A stretch of 64,000 nt of DNA, from positions 496,001-560,000 of the forward strand of contig NZ_LR813084.1 in assembly GCF_903815225.1 (NCBI RefSeq), read 5' to 3'. The position numbers and the translations under genes were made by a program. The DNA comes from Delftia tsuruhatensis. GTDB lineage: Bacteria > Pseudomonadota > Gammaproteobacteria > Burkholderiales > Burkholderiaceae_C. A model generated the notes under the pieces. That model saw nothing but the letters and a program-made list of their open reading frames with translations. It did not search any database and was not told the origin of the DNA. Within the stretch, counting starts at the first letter, position 1. Each line of letters starts with the position of its first letter. Shown one piece after another: positions 17,658 to 25,490 of the stretch.

Positions 17658-18026
17658 ATGCCGCTTCGCCTGCACACTGCCTTGCATGCCTGCGCCCGCT
17701 GGGTGCTGGGCCTGTGGCTGTGCCTGGCGCTGGCATCGGCCTTCGCGCCGCTGGCGCGCGCCTCGGGCTGGGAGCGCCTGTGCTCGGCCTCGGGCGAGGC
17801 CGTCTGGGTGCCAGCACCCGGTGGACAGGATGGCGCCCAGGCCATCGGCCATGGCATCGACTGCCCGCTGTGCCTGCCGCCGCTGGCGCCGCCGGCTGCT
17901 CAGGGCCGGCTGCTGCCGGAGCCGACGGCCTCGGACACGCGGCCGGCCGCACGCCCGGCATCCTGCCATCTGCCAGCCCTGCCGGCCCTGCCGCAGGCCC
18001 GCGCACCGCCCCCGGTGATCTCCTGA
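17658..18026 (+). CDS. DUF2946-like small exported protein
   Basis: A 122-residue protein with an N-terminal hydrophobic segment (about 12-33, ending ALAR-ASG) that looks like a signal peptide or anchor. The middle has IGHGIDCPLCLPP, the short Cys-Pro-Leu-Cys motif typical of DUF2946 proteins, and the tail is Pro/Ala-rich. The CPLC pair may bind copper. DUF2946 genes are often found beside copper or TonB genes; here the next gene, 76 bases on, is a PCu(A)C copper chaperone, which supports a role in periplasmic copper handling. That function is inferred from context. Confidence 0.7.
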   Translation: MPLRLHTALHACARWVLGLWLCLALASAFAPLARASGWERLCSASGEAVWVPAPGGQDGAQAIGHGIDCPLCLPPLAPPAAQGRLLPEPTASDTRPAARPASCHLPALPALPQARAPPPVIS

Positions 18027-18102
18027 TTCGAACCTGCCCCCTTTCCCTGTGCAAGGCACGCAGACCGTGCCGCAACGAACTGAAATTTCTGGAGAAACCG
18101 TG

Positions 18103-18594
18103 ATGACACTGCGTCAATGGACCACCCCTTTCATGATCGCCGCCTCCCTGTCCATGAGCCTGGCCCATGCCCACGCCGATGCCGCCCATGTCAAGGCCGA
18201 GGCCGCCTGGGCCCGCGCCAGCGTGCCGGGCCAGCAGGCCTCGGGCGCCTTCATGCGCCTCACGGCCGAGGAGCCGCTGCGCCTGGTCGGTGTCGAATCG
18301 CCGGTGGCCGGCGTGGCCGAGGTGCATGAAATGAAGATGGAAGGCGATGTGATGCGCATGCGTGCCATCGAAGGCCTGGACCTGCCCAAGGGCGTGGCCG
18401 TGGAGCTCAAGCCGGGTGGCTATCACGTCATGCTGCAGCAGCTCAAGAGCCCGCTGGTCAAGGACAGCCAGGTGCCCATCACCCTGGTGTTCAAGGACGC
18501 CAAGGGCGAGACTTCGCGCCTGAGCCTGCAGGTCCCCGTGCGCGCCATGGCGCCCGCGGCCCATGGCGGCGGCCATGCAGGCCATTCGCACTGA
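18103..18594 (+). CDS. PCu(A)C-type periplasmic copper chaperone
   Basis: A 163-residue protein with a signal peptide (cut likely after AHAHADA, about residue 26). The PCu(A)C domain shows the copper-binding pattern H..M with M and H.M further on: EVHEMKMEGDVMRM and, after LPKGVAVELKPGG, YHVML. The C-terminus is a His-rich tail (HGGGHAGHSH) that could bind more metal. PCu(A)C proteins carry Cu(I) to the Cu(A) or Cu(B) site of cytochrome c oxidase. The ATG at 18103 follows a TGGAGAAACC site; a GTG one codon upstream is in frame. It probably forms a unit with the DUF2946 gene. Confidence 0.92.
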   Translation: MTLRQWTTPFMIAASLSMSLAHAHADAAHVKAEAAWARASVPGQQASGAFMRLTAEEPLRLVGVESPVAGVAEVHEMKMEGDVMRMRAIEGLDLPKGVAVELKPGGYHVMLQQLKSPLVKDSQVPITLVFKDAKGETSRLSLQVPVRAMAPAAHGGGHAGHSH

Positions 18595-18677
18595 GACCCT
18601 CTGCCATCCACCGGGTTTGTGCGCAGCCGCGCCGGCATGACATGCCGTGGACTTGCGCCGCGCCTGGGTTAAGCTGG

Positions 18678-18709
18678 GAGCATGGCCGGCGGGATCCGCC
18701 GGCATGCTC
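18678..18709. repeat. Long GC-rich hairpin between the copper chaperone and phaM-like genes
   Basis: GAGCATG at 18678-18684 and CCGGCGG at 18686-18692 pair with CCGCCGG at 18696-18702 and CATGCTC at 18703-18709, leaving one bulged G and a three-base loop. The 14-bp stem is followed only by CTTCC, so it may be a poor terminator for the upstream gene or a structure in the leader of the downstream gene, whose start is 31 bases on. Confidence 0.6.
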
Positions 18710-18739
18710 TTCCAACCCAGACTTTGAGCGAGTGCGGCC

Positions 18740-19651
18740 ATGAGTGATGCATCCTCCTTCGGATTCGGCAAGTTCATCCCCGGTTTCGACTTCCTGCAGG
18801 GCCTGGCCCAGAGTGCGGGATCGGCCACCGCCCGCCCGCTGGGGCGCCTGCCCGAATGGGTGGCGCCCACGGTGAGCATCGAGGAGGTGGACAAGCGCAT
18901 CACCGAGCTCAAGGCCGTGCAGTTCTGGCTGGAACAGAATGGCAAGGCGCTGGCGGCGACCATCCAGGCGCTGGAGGTGCAGCGCATGACGCTGTCCACG
19001 CTGCAGGGCATGAACGTCAGCATGGGCGAGCTGGCCCAGGCCTTCCAGTTCCCCGCTGCTGCCGCCAAGGGCGCCGCAGGCCAGGGGCAGGCCGACCATT
19101 CGGATTGGCCCATGTCCTCGGCTGGCACCAAGGCGGGCAAGTCGGGAAAACCGCCGGCCGCCCCGGCGCCGGCCGCAGCCAGGAGCACGGATTCCAAGCC
19201 TTCGCAGGCACCGGCCCCCGAGGCATCGGCCTCCGAGGCATCGACGGGCGGGGATGCGTCTGCCCAGGCCGCGGCCATGGGCCAGGCCATGCAGTGGTGG
19301 GGCGCATTGACCCAGCAGTTCCAGCAGATCGCGGCCAAGGCCATGGCCGAGCCGCTGGCCCCGGAAGCCGTGGCGGCCGCCCAGCGGGCCACCGGCATGG
19401 CCGGGGACCTGGCCAAGGCGACCATGGAGCGCATGACGGCCCAGGCAGGTGCCTTCGCGGCGCAGGCGGCGCAGGCGGTGCAGGCGGGCAAGTCGACGGC
19501 ACCCAAGAAGGAGCCCAAGGCGGAGCCCGCGAAGACGGCGGCCAGGGCTGCGGCGCCCGCCAAGGCCGCGGCCCGCAAGAGCTCTGCAAAGACGGCAGCC
19601 AGGGCCCCGGCTGCCGGCAAGGCCGCGGCCAAGGGCCGGCCGTCGCGTTGA
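18740..19651 (+). CDS. phaM: PhaM-like polyhydroxyalkanoate granule protein
   Basis: A 303-residue cytoplasmic protein. The N-terminal 100 residues match PhaM of Ralstonia: FGKFIPGFDFLQGLAQ, then EEVDKRITELKAVQFWLEQ and ALEVQRMTLSTLQGMNV. The middle is low complexity and a further helical part (about 170-250) follows. The last 60 residues are almost only Ala, Lys, Pro and Ser with histone H1-like repeats. In Ralstonia, PhaM binds PHB granules, activates the PHB synthase and ties granules to the nucleoid through such a basic tail. The same role is likely here; it implies PHA storage by this organism. A FIST protein gene follows 76 bases on. Confidence 0.85.
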   Translation: MSDASSFGFGKFIPGFDFLQGLAQSAGSATARPLGRLPEWVAPTVSIEEVDKRITELKAVQFWLEQNGKALAATIQALEVQRMTLSTLQGMNVSMGELAQAFQFPAAAAKGAAGQGQADHSDWPMSSAGTKAGKSGKPPAAPAPAAARSTDSKPSQAPAPEASASEASTGGDASAQAAAMGQAMQWWGALTQQFQQIAAKAMAEPLAPEAVAAAQRATGMAGDLAKATMERMTAQAGAFAAQAAQAVQAGKSTAPKKEPKAEPAKTAARAAAPAKAAARKSSAKTAARAPAAGKAAAKGRPSR

Positions 19652-19727
19652 ACGGGGGCGGACCCATGGACGCAAGGCCCGTGCCGGCCGCAGGCCGGTT
19701 TCCGGCAAGCGCAGAAAGAAGGTGGGA

Positions 19728-20963
19728 ATGTCTTTGTTTCCTGTAGGCCATGCCAGCCATGCCGACTGGCGCGTCGCCGCCGATGCGGTGCTGCGCCAGC
19801 TGCGCGCGCAGCTGTCAGGGCCGGACCACGCGCAGCGGCCCCGGCTGGGCCTGGTGTACCTGTCCCATGAACATGCGGCGCACGCACGTGCGCTGCTCCA
19901 GCATCTGGCCCGGGCGTTGCCGCATGTGGCGGACTGGGCCGGTTGCTCGGCCGGCGGCGTGCTGGCCATGTCCCATGAATACCAGTCCGGGCCCGCGCTC
20001 GCGGTGATGCTGCTCGATGTGCCGGCGGCCCACTACCGGCTGTACTCCGGCCTGGCACCGCTGCACGCGCCGGGCGGGGAGGCCGGCTTCACGGCCCGCT
20101 GCGCGCTGGTTCATGCCGAGGGTGGTCAGCCGGAACTGGCGGAGTTGCTGTACGAGCTGTCCGAGCGCACCGAGTCCGGTCTGCTGTTCGGTGGCCTGGG
20201 CAGCGGCGGGGATGACGGCGTCGAAGGCGTGCAGATCGCCTGCCGCACCGAAGAGCTGCACGCGCAGCAGGGCGATGCCCGTGGAATCTTCCGGGGCGGT
20301 TTCTCCGGCGTGGCCTTCGGCTCCGCCGTGCCCTGCATCACGGGCATGGCCCAGGGCTGCGTGCCGTTGGGCGAGGGCCTGGAGATCACCGAGGCGCGTG
20401 GCGCCCTGGTCACCGGCCTGGATGGGGACCCGGCACTGCAGCGCCTGCTGCAGTTGCTGGGCGTGGAGCTGGAAGGCAGCGACTGGCAGCCCGCGCTGAC
20501 CACGGTGCGCACCACGCTGGCGGCGATTGCGCCGCCGGGCCGGGGCATGGCCCATGGCGTGCTGACGGAAGAGGCCCAGGTGCTGACCCTGGTCGGCCTG
20601 GATCCGCTGCGCCAGGGCGTGGCCCTGTCCTGCGCCGTGGAGGCCGGGCATTCCGTGATCTTCTGTCGCCGCCAGGCCCAGGTCGCACGCCAGGAACTGC
20701 TGCAGCTGGGCGCGGCGCTGCGCGATGCGGCGGAGCCCGGCGACGGCCAGGCGCCGGAGCCATCGCAGCCGCCCATCCGCGGCGCCATCTACATCAGCTG
20801 CCGGGGCCGCGGTGGCGGCCTGTTCGGAGGCCCCGATGCCGAACTGCGCACCCTGCGCCACGCGTTGGGCGACGTGCCGCTGATCGGCTTCGTGGCCGAG
20901 GCCGAGATCATGGACGCGCGCCTGCACCGCTTCGCAGGTGTGTTGACGGTATTCACGGCGTAG
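19728..20963 (+). CDS. FIST domain sensor protein (FIST-N plus FIST-C)
   Basis: A 411-residue soluble protein made only of FIST-N (about 30-215) and FIST-C (about 220-390). Marks are GCSAGGVLAMSHEYQSGPA near the start and RGAIYISCRGRGGGLFGGPD plus LIGFVAEAEI near the end. FIST domains bind small ligands, probably amino acids, and usually feed signals to kinases or GGDEF proteins; F-box homologues exist. Here no output domain is fused and no signalling partner is adjacent. The ATG at 19728 follows a GAAGGTGGGA site. It converges on dadA, 15 bases away. Confidence 0.85.
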   Translation: MSLFPVGHASHADWRVAADAVLRQLRAQLSGPDHAQRPRLGLVYLSHEHAAHARALLQHLARALPHVADWAGCSAGGVLAMSHEYQSGPALAVMLLDVPAAHYRLYSGLAPLHAPGGEAGFTARCALVHAEGGQPELAELLYELSERTESGLLFGGLGSGGDDGVEGVQIACRTEELHAQQGDARGIFRGGFSGVAFGSAVPCITGMAQGCVPLGEGLEITEARGALVTGLDGDPALQRLLQLLGVELEGSDWQPALTTVRTTLAAIAPPGRGMAHGVLTEEAQVLTLVGLDPLRQGVALSCAVEAGHSVIFCRRQAQVARQELLQLGAALRDAAEPGDGQAPEPSQPPIRGAIYISCRGRGGGLFGGPDAELRTLRHALGDVPLIGFVAEAEIMDARLHRFAGVLTVFTA

Positions 20964-20978
20964 CGGCGTCAGCAGGTC

Positions 20979-22310
20979 TCAGATGGCACGCGGACGCGCG
21001 GCGCCCGCACCGGGTGCCGGTTCCAGTGCCTGCACCCCGAGGAAATCGAAATCCACGGCCGGGCGTCGGCCGCTGACCAGCTCGGCCAGCGCCAGGCCCG
21101 AGCCGCAGGCATGCGTCCAGCCCAGCGTCCCGTGGCCTGTGTTCAGGAACAGGTTGGCGACCGGCGAACGGCCGATCAGCGGCACGTTGCTCGGTGTGGC
21201 GGGGCGCAGGCCGCTCCAGTACCGGGCCTGGCTGGCGTCGCCGGCGCCAGGGAACAGCTGTTGCACGCGCCGCACGATGGCCTCGCAGCGCACGGGATCG
21301 AGGTTGCGGTCATAGCCGTTGAACTCGGCCGTGCCTGCGATGCGCAGCCGGTCGCCCTGCGCGCCCGTGTAGCGCGAGAACACCAGCTTGAACTCGTCGT
21401 CGGTGAGGCTGACCTGGTAGGCCTTGGCGGCATCCAGCACGGGCAGGGTCACGGAGTAGCCCTTGGCCGGATAGATGGGCAGGCGCAGGCCCAGCGGTGC
21501 CGCCAGCAGCGGGCTGAACGAGCCCAGGGCCAGCACGTAGGCGTCCCCCTGGATGCGTTCGTAGCGGCCGTCGGCATTGGTGACTTCCACATGGTCGATA
21601 TGGCGGCTGGCGCCCGCGCCCGTGGTGCGCAGTGCCGTGATGTGGTGGCCGTGGAGAAAGCGCACGCCGGTGGTGGCGGCGATGCGGGCCAGCTCGCGCG
21701 TGAAGAGGTTGGCGTCGCCCGATTCGTCCTGCGCCGTGTAGGTGGCGCCCGCGATGCGCTCGCGCACCTGGGCCAGGGCGGGTTCCAGGCGCACGGCCTC
21801 GTCGACATCGATCAGGCGGCGGTCGCAGCCCAGGGCCTGCATCTGCTCGGTGGGCTTGAGCGCCCCTTCGAACTCGCGGGCGTTGGTGTAGAAGTGCAGG
21901 ATGCCCTGGGTGCGCTGCTCGTACTGCAGGCCGGTGTCGGCGCGCAGCTGCCGCAGGGCATCGCGGCTGTAGGTGCCCAGGCGCACGATCTGCCGGATGT
22001 TGTGGCGCGTGCGCGCCGGCGTGCAGTTGCGCAGGAAGGACAGGCCCCAGAGCCACTGGCGCATGTCGGCGCGCAGGCGGAACAGCAGCGGGGCGTCCTC
22101 GCGGCCCAGCCAGCCCAGCAGCTTGAACGGCGCGCCGGGATTGGCCCAGGGCTCGGCATGGCTGACCGAGATCTGTCCGCCGTTGGCGAAGCTGGTCTCG
22201 GCGCCCGGCGAGGCCTGGCGGTCGATGACGGTCACTTCGTGACCCAGGGATTGCAGATAGTAGGCCGAGGTGGTGCCGAGCAGGCCGGCTCCGAGAACGA
22301 TGACGCGCAT
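20979..22310 (-). CDS. dadA: D-amino acid dehydrogenase (DadA family)
   Basis: A 443-residue FAD enzyme of the DadA/DAO family, which oxidises D-amino acids (in some members glycine or L-proline) to the keto acid and ammonia with electrons passed to the respiratory chain. Seen: the dinucleotide-binding motif VIVLGAGLLGTTSAYYLQSL at the N-terminus, the family segment ETSFANGGQISVSHAEPWA, and near the C-terminus GLRPATPSNVPLIG and NTGHGTLGWTHACGSG. It is probably bound to the inner face of the membrane. A tandem glycine riboswitch lies in its leader, and a hairpin covers its ribosome binding site. So glycine or a related substrate is likely; substrate specificity cannot be read from the sequence. 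Confidence 0.92.
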   Translation of the reverse strand: MRVIVLGAGLLGTTSAYYLQSLGHEVTVIDRQASPGAETSFANGGQISVSHAEPWANPGAPFKLLGWLGREDAPLLFRLRADMRQWLWGLSFLRNCTPARTRHNIRQIVRLGTYSRDALRQLRADTGLQYEQRTQGILHFYTNAREFEGALKPTEQMQALGCDRRLIDVDEAVRLEPALAQVRERIAGATYTAQDESGDANLFTRELARIAATTGVRFLHGHHITALRTTGAGASRHIDHVEVTNADGRYERIQGDAYVLALGSFSPLLAAPLGLRLPIYPAKGYSVTLPVLDAAKAYQVSLTDDEFKLVFSRYTGAQGDRLRIAGTAEFNGYDRNLDPVRCEAIVRRVQQLFPGAGDASQARYWSGLRPATPSNVPLIGRSPVANLFLNTGHGTLGWTHACGSGLALAELVSGRRPAVDFDFLGVQALEPAPGAGAARPRAI

Positions 22311-22314
22311 GACG

Positions 22315-22332
22315 ATGCCCTTTCAAAGGCAT
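22315..22332 (-). promoter_or_regulatory. Hairpin that sequesters the dadA ribosome binding site
   Basis: On the minus strand, ATGCCTTTGAAAGGGCAT can fold into a short stem whose 3' arm holds AAAGGG, the only good Shine-Dalgarno site for the dadA ATG at 22310. It lies just downstream of the glycine riboswitch and could be its translational expression platform. The link is an inference. Confidence 0.55.
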
Positions 22333-22414
22333 GTGCCGGTCACACGGAGGCTGGATGCTTGATGGGCATGGCAAGCAGCCGGCGTCCGTCGTGACGCAGC
22401 TGCCGCTCCCCCTG

Positions 22415-22602
22415 TCCTTGGTACCTGAGAGATTCACCGCCGTCCATGGGGACGGGGCTTGCTCCTTCGGTGCGCCGTACCTTGCGGGCGGCGACTCTCC
22501 AGACGGCATGATGTGTTCGCAGTACGGTACCTGAGCGTGTATGGGAGTTTGCGCCTTCGGTGAGGCGGATGCCGCGGCACCCGCCTGCTCTCCTGCTGCT
22601 GG
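22415..22602 (-). promoter_or_regulatory. Tandem glycine riboswitch upstream of dadA
   Basis: Two glycine aptamers in a row on the minus strand. Aptamer 1 (about 22600 down to 22524) has GGAGAGC, the core CACCGAAGGCGCAAAC and the closing GCTCAGGTACC. Aptamer 2 (about 22503 down to 22415) has GGAGAG, the core CACCGAAGGAGCAAGCCCC and the closing AATCTCTCAGGTACCAAGG. Both match the known gcvT-type consensus. About 17 bases link them, and dadA starts about 105 bases after aptamer 2. The family usually turns on genes for glycine breakdown or export when glycine is high. Confidence 0.95.
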
Positions 22603-22689
22603 CGATTCTAGGCGCTGGCCTCAGGGTGCCAGCCTAGGCGAAAACCCCAGGCCGGCATCCGGGCCAACGGTTGGCATGCCACAGGCCAT

Positions 22690-22712
22690 GAATGAGAACG
22701 ATTTAGAATCGC
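22690..22712 (+). promoter_or_regulatory. Fur-box-like site before the PepSY reductase gene
   Basis: GAATGAGAACGATTTAGAATCGC contains the half site AATGAGAA followed by CGATT, close to known betaproteobacterial and pseudomonad Fur boxes, and is AT-rich in a very GC-rich surrounding. It lies about 90 bases before the reductase start. Fur control would fit a ferric-siderophore reductase. Confidence 0.5.
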
Positions 22713-22802
22713 GCGCTGATCGGCTCCCCGCGTCCATGGGGCCGAGGCACGGGTGCCGTGCACTCCCTGTCCGCTGCCAGTCTCCCGTCGCCGGCCTGTT
22801 TC

Positions 22803-25379
22803 ATGCGCTTCAAGAAAATCTGGTTCCAGCTGCACTGGTTCGTCGGCATCACGGCCGGCACGGTGCTCATCGTCATCGGCCTGTCGGGCGCGGTATTTTC
22901 ATTCCACGAGGAGATCCTGGACTGGCTCAATCCCGGCACGGCCTCGGTGCCCGTGCGCGAGGCCGTAGCGCTGGCGCCGCCGCAGATCGTGGCCGCGCTG
23001 CGCGAAGCCGGCGAGCAGCGCGCGGTCCAGCGCATCACCGTGTTTGCCGAGCCTGGGCGCTCGGCCCAGGTGGCCTTCAAGCCGGCGGCCGGCCAGCGCC
23101 GGGGCCAGACCGTCTTCGTCGATCCCTACACGGGCGCGCAGTTGCCCGGGCAGCAGGGCGCGGAGTTCTTCGGATGGGTGGAGCGCCTGCACCGCTGGCT
23201 GCTGCTGCCGCGCGACGACGGCAAGCCCGTCACGGGCACGCTGGCCGGCCTGCTGCTGATGCTGTCGCTGTCGGGCCTGTACCTGCGCTGGCCGCGCCGG
23301 CCGCTGTCCTGGCGCGCCTGGCTGACCTTCGATCCGGCGCTCAAGGGCCGCTCCTTCCTGTGGGGCCTGCATTCGGTGCTGGGCACCTGGGCGCTGGTGG
23401 CCTACGTGGTGTTCACGCTCACGGGCATGTACTGGGCCTTCGGCGTGGTGCGCAGCACGGTGGATGGCTGGGCCGGCGTTCCGCCGCGCGCTGCCGCGCC
23501 CGCGCAAGCCGCTGCGCGCGGCGGCCCGAGGCCGGAGCCGGCCGCCACGCAGCCCGTGGACATCGGCCCAGGCTGGGCTGGCTTCGAACACGTGGCCCGG
23601 GGCTGGACACTGGCGCAGCTGCGCCTGCCCGAACGCGCGGGCCAGCCGCTGCAGATCAGCTGGCTGGATGCCGATGCCGCCCACGAGCGCGCCCGCAACC
23701 AGATGGCCCTGCTGCCAGACGGCACCGTGCAGCGCGACGAGCGCCATGCCGACCTGCCCACGGGGCGGCGCGCCGTGGGGGCCATCTATCCGCTGCACAT
23801 GGGCACCTACTTCGGCCTCCCGGGGCGCATCGTCATGACGCTGGCCTCGCTGGTCATGCCCTTGTTCGCCATCACGGGATGGATGCTCTACCTGGACCGC
23901 CGCCGCAAGGCGCGCGCCGTGGCGCGCGAGCACCAGGCGCTGGCGCAGGGCGCGGCCATCCCGCCTGCCGGCCAGGATGCCGTGCTGGTGGCCTTCGCCA
24001 GCCAGGCCGGCCATGCGCAACGGCTGGCCGTGGCCACGGTGGCCGCATTGCGCGGCGCGGGGCTGGCCGCGACGCTGCAGTCCGTGGCCCGGCTCGATGC
24101 CGAGCAATTGCGCCACCACCGGCGCGTGCTCTTCGTGGCCAGCAGCTTTGGCGAAGGCGACCCGCCCGATGCCGCGCGCCGCTTCGCGCGCCTGCTGGGC
24201 GCGGCCTCGGGATCTGCCCTGCCGCAGCTGCAGTACGGCCTGCTGGCGCTGGGCGAACGGCAGTACGCGGCCTTTTGCGGCTTCGGCCATGCGCTGGACC
24301 ACCAGCTGCGCCGCCTGGGCGCGCAGCCGGTGTTTCCGCTGATCGAAATGGATGGCGAGGATGCCGCCGCCTGGAGCGCCTGGCAGCAGGCGCTGGCAGG
24401 GCATTTTGGCGTGGAGCCCGGCGTGTCCGGGCCGCCCGAGGCGGTGGCACCCGTGTTCTTGCCATGGCGGCTGCAGGCGCGCGAGCACTGCAATCCCGGC
24501 AGCCAGGGCGCGGGCCTGTACACGCTGCGGCTGGCCCCGCCCGAAGGCGCGGTTCCCGCGTGGCAGGCCGGCGCCCTGGTCGAGGTCCTGCCACGCCATG
24601 CTCCCGAGATGGTCGATGCCTGGCTGCTGCGCCAGGCCTGCGACGGCATGGCCGTGGTGCGCTGGCGAGGGCAGTCCATGCCATTGCGCGAGGCGCTGGC
24701 GTCCAGCGTGCTGCCCCTGCCCGGTGAATTCGCTGCGGGCACCGCGCCCCAGGCCGTGGCCGATGCGCTCCGGGCGCTGGCGCCGCGCAGCTACTCGGTC
24801 GCCTCGCTGCCGCAGGACGGCCATGTGCAACTGCTGGTGCGCCAGGTGCGCCACGACGCGGGCCTGGGCCTGGCCTCGGGATGGCTCACGTTCCATGCGC
24901 CGCTGGGGGCGTCCGTGTCCCTGCGCCTGGTCGAGAACAAGGCCTTCGCGCCCAGCGACGATGGCGATGCGCCAGCCCTGTTCATCGGCAACGGCTCGGG
25001 TTATGCGGGCCTGCGCGGCCACCTGCTGGCGCGCCTGCGTGCCGGGCGGCATCGCAACTGGCTGCTGTTCGGCGAACGCCAGCGCGCCCACGACGGCTTT
25101 TGCGAGGCCGAGGCCTCGGGCTGGCTGGCGGCCGGCCAGCTCGAACGCGCGGACTTCGTCTACTCGCGCGACCAGGCCGAGCGCCGCTACGTGCAGGACG
25201 CCCTGCTGGACGCCGCCGAACCCCTGCGCCGCTGGATCGCCGACGGCGCCGTGCTCTACGTCTGCGGCAGCGCCGACGGCATGGCCGCCGGCGTGGACGC
25301 CGCGCTGGCCGAAGTGCTCGGCGCCACGGCCGTCGAAGACCTCATCGTCGAAGGCCGCTACCGCAGGGATGTGTACTGA
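22803..25379 (+). CDS. PepSY membrane protein fused to flavodoxin and FAD/NADPH reductase
   Basis: An 858-residue membrane reductase. Residues 1-370 form a PepSY_TM unit with four membrane helices (the first is WFVGITAGTVLIVIGLSGAV). A flavodoxin domain follows (about 390-530; VLVAFASQAGHAQRLAVATV, FVASSFGEGDPPDAA). Then comes a ferredoxin-reductase-like part that binds FAD (RSYSVASLPQDG) and NAD(P)H (FIGNGSGYAGLRGHLLARL, YVCGSADGMAAGVDAAL). Similar proteins reduce ferric siderophores in the periplasm using cytoplasmic NADPH. The ATG at 22803 is preferred because the first membrane helix starts there; a GTG at 22758 is in frame. A Fur-like site upstream supports iron regulation. Confidence 0.88.
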   Translation: MRFKKIWFQLHWFVGITAGTVLIVIGLSGAVFSFHEEILDWLNPGTASVPVREAVALAPPQIVAALREAGEQRAVQRITVFAEPGRSAQVAFKPAAGQRRGQTVFVDPYTGAQLPGQQGAEFFGWVERLHRWLLLPRDDGKPVTGTLAGLLLMLSLSGLYLRWPRRPLSWRAWLTFDPALKGRSFLWGLHSVLGTWALVAYVVFTLTGMYWAFGVVRSTVDGWAGVPPRAAAPAQAAARGGPRPEPAATQPVDIGPGWAGFEHVARGWTLAQLRLPERAGQPLQISWLDADAAHERARNQMALLPDGTVQRDERHADLPTGRRAVGAIYPLHMGTYFGLPGRIVMTLASLVMPLFAITGWMLYLDRRRKARAVAREHQALAQGAAIPPAGQDAVLVAFASQAGHAQRLAVATVAALRGAGLAATLQSVARLDAEQLRHHRRVLFVASSFGEGDPPDAARRFARLLGAASGSALPQLQYGLLALGERQYAAFCGFGHALDHQLRRLGAQPVFPLIEMDGEDAAAWSAWQQALAGHFGVEPGVSGPPEAVAPVFLPWRLQAREHCNPGSQGAGLYTLRLAPPEGAVPAWQAGALVEVLPRHAPEMVDAWLLRQACDGMAVVRWRGQSMPLREALASSVLPLPGEFAAGTAPQAVADALRALAPRSYSVASLPQDGHVQLLVRQVRHDAGLGLASGWLTFHAPLGASVSLRLVENKAFAPSDDGDAPALFIGNGSGYAGLRGHLLARLRAGRHRNWLLFGERQRAHDGFCEAEASGWLAAGQLERADFVYSRDQAERRYVQDALLDAAEPLRRWIADGAVLYVCGSADGMAAGVDAALAEVLGATAVEDLIVEGRYRRDVY

Positions 25380-25415
25380 GGCGCGGTCCAAAAACTGGCG
25401 GGCCCAAAGCGAGGG

Positions 25416-25490
25416 TGTCTTCCCCCTCCCTCGCGGTAGCGAGTAGAGAGGTGCCGAGCCACGGGGGAAGCCGCGCAGCGGCTCAGGGGG
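25416..25490. repeat. Palindromic repeat, copy A
   Basis: This element shares CCCCCTCCC, GTAGCGAG, GGGGGAAG and CTCAGGGGG in the same order with copy B at 58515-58573. It ends over the stop codon of the CMD gene. A second stem reads GCCGC-GCA-GCGGC here and GGCGC-GCCA-GCGCC in copy B, so the pairing is kept while the bases differ. Copy A has about 18 extra bases in the middle. Confidence 0.7.

Noticed and set aside
16882..20058. A 1,058-residue reading of the glutathione S-transferase gene
   Set aside because: The upstream 840 codons are antisense to the DUF2946, PCu(A)C, PhaM-like and FIST genes; the GST domain begins at the ATG at 17544 after a ribosome binding site.
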